A stretch of 6,152 nt of DNA from Candidatus Zhuqueibacterota bacterium (GTDB taxonomy: Bacteria > Zhuqueibacterota > Zhuqueibacteria > Residuimicrobiales > Krinioviventaceae): contig RQOI01000340.1 in the NCBI GenBank assembly GCA_003854995.1, forward strand, positions 1 to 6,152, read 5' to 3'. Made by a program: the position numbers and the translations under genes. The notes beneath the pieces are model-generated. The model saw nothing but the letters and a program-made list of their open reading frames with translations, ran no database searches and had not been told where the DNA came from. Positions within the stretch are counted from its first letter, which is position 1, and every line of letters begins with the position of its first letter. Below, in pieces: positions 6,142 to 6,152 of the stretch.

Positions 6142-6152
6142 GGATTGGCTCA

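Overview
The window carries six protein genes in two blocks. The left block (about 1-3906) is read on the plus strand: the 3' part of rnfA, a tatC with a long acidic N-terminal extension, a PHP-domain phosphoesterase of the YciV/TrpH type, a 239-base gap containing two strong RNA hairpins, and an M24-family metallopeptidase of the Xaa-Pro aminopeptidase type. The right block (3936-6141) is read on the minus strand: a CPBP-family intramembrane protease-like protein followed, after a single base, by a secreted GH71/GH99-like putative glycoside hydrolase. The two blocks converge, with 29 bases between the stop codons.

The organism is most likely an uncultured or little-studied member of the FCB superphylum (Bacteroidota, Calditrichota, KSB1, Ignavibacteria and relatives). 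The main reason is the last ~80 residues of the glycoside hydrolase. They have the look of the type IX secretion / FlgD-Ig-like C-terminal sorting domains common in these phyla: an NxPNPF entry motif, beta strands, and a GIYFYR strand near the end. rnfA being the last rnf gene, with no rnfB after it, also fits the rnfBCDGEA gene order used in Bacteroidota-like genomes. The phylum cannot be fixed from this sequence alone.

Functionally the left block is mostly housekeeping: membrane redox energy coupling (Rnf), folded-protein export (Tat), nucleotide/RNA-end turnover (PHP) and peptide turnover (M24). Only tatC and the PHP gene (12-base gap) look like a tight transcription unit. The right block combines a secreted polysaccharide-active enzyme with a membrane protease-like protein, translationally coupled by a 1-base gap.

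The least ordinary parts are: (1) the leader between the PHP and M24 genes, where a long stem-loop with a pyrimidine loop (CCUCCCUC, complementary to Shine-Dalgarno sequences) is followed by a textbook intrinsic terminator that ends about 20 bases before the M24 start codon, which suggests an attenuator, a cis-acting leader or a small RNA; (2) the ~107-residue acidic extension on TatC; and (3) an apparent Glu-to-Asp change at one of the two catalytic positions of the GH99-like enzyme. I see no mobile element, CRISPR array, tRNA or rRNA. I did not find a defence system or another clearly new multi-gene system.
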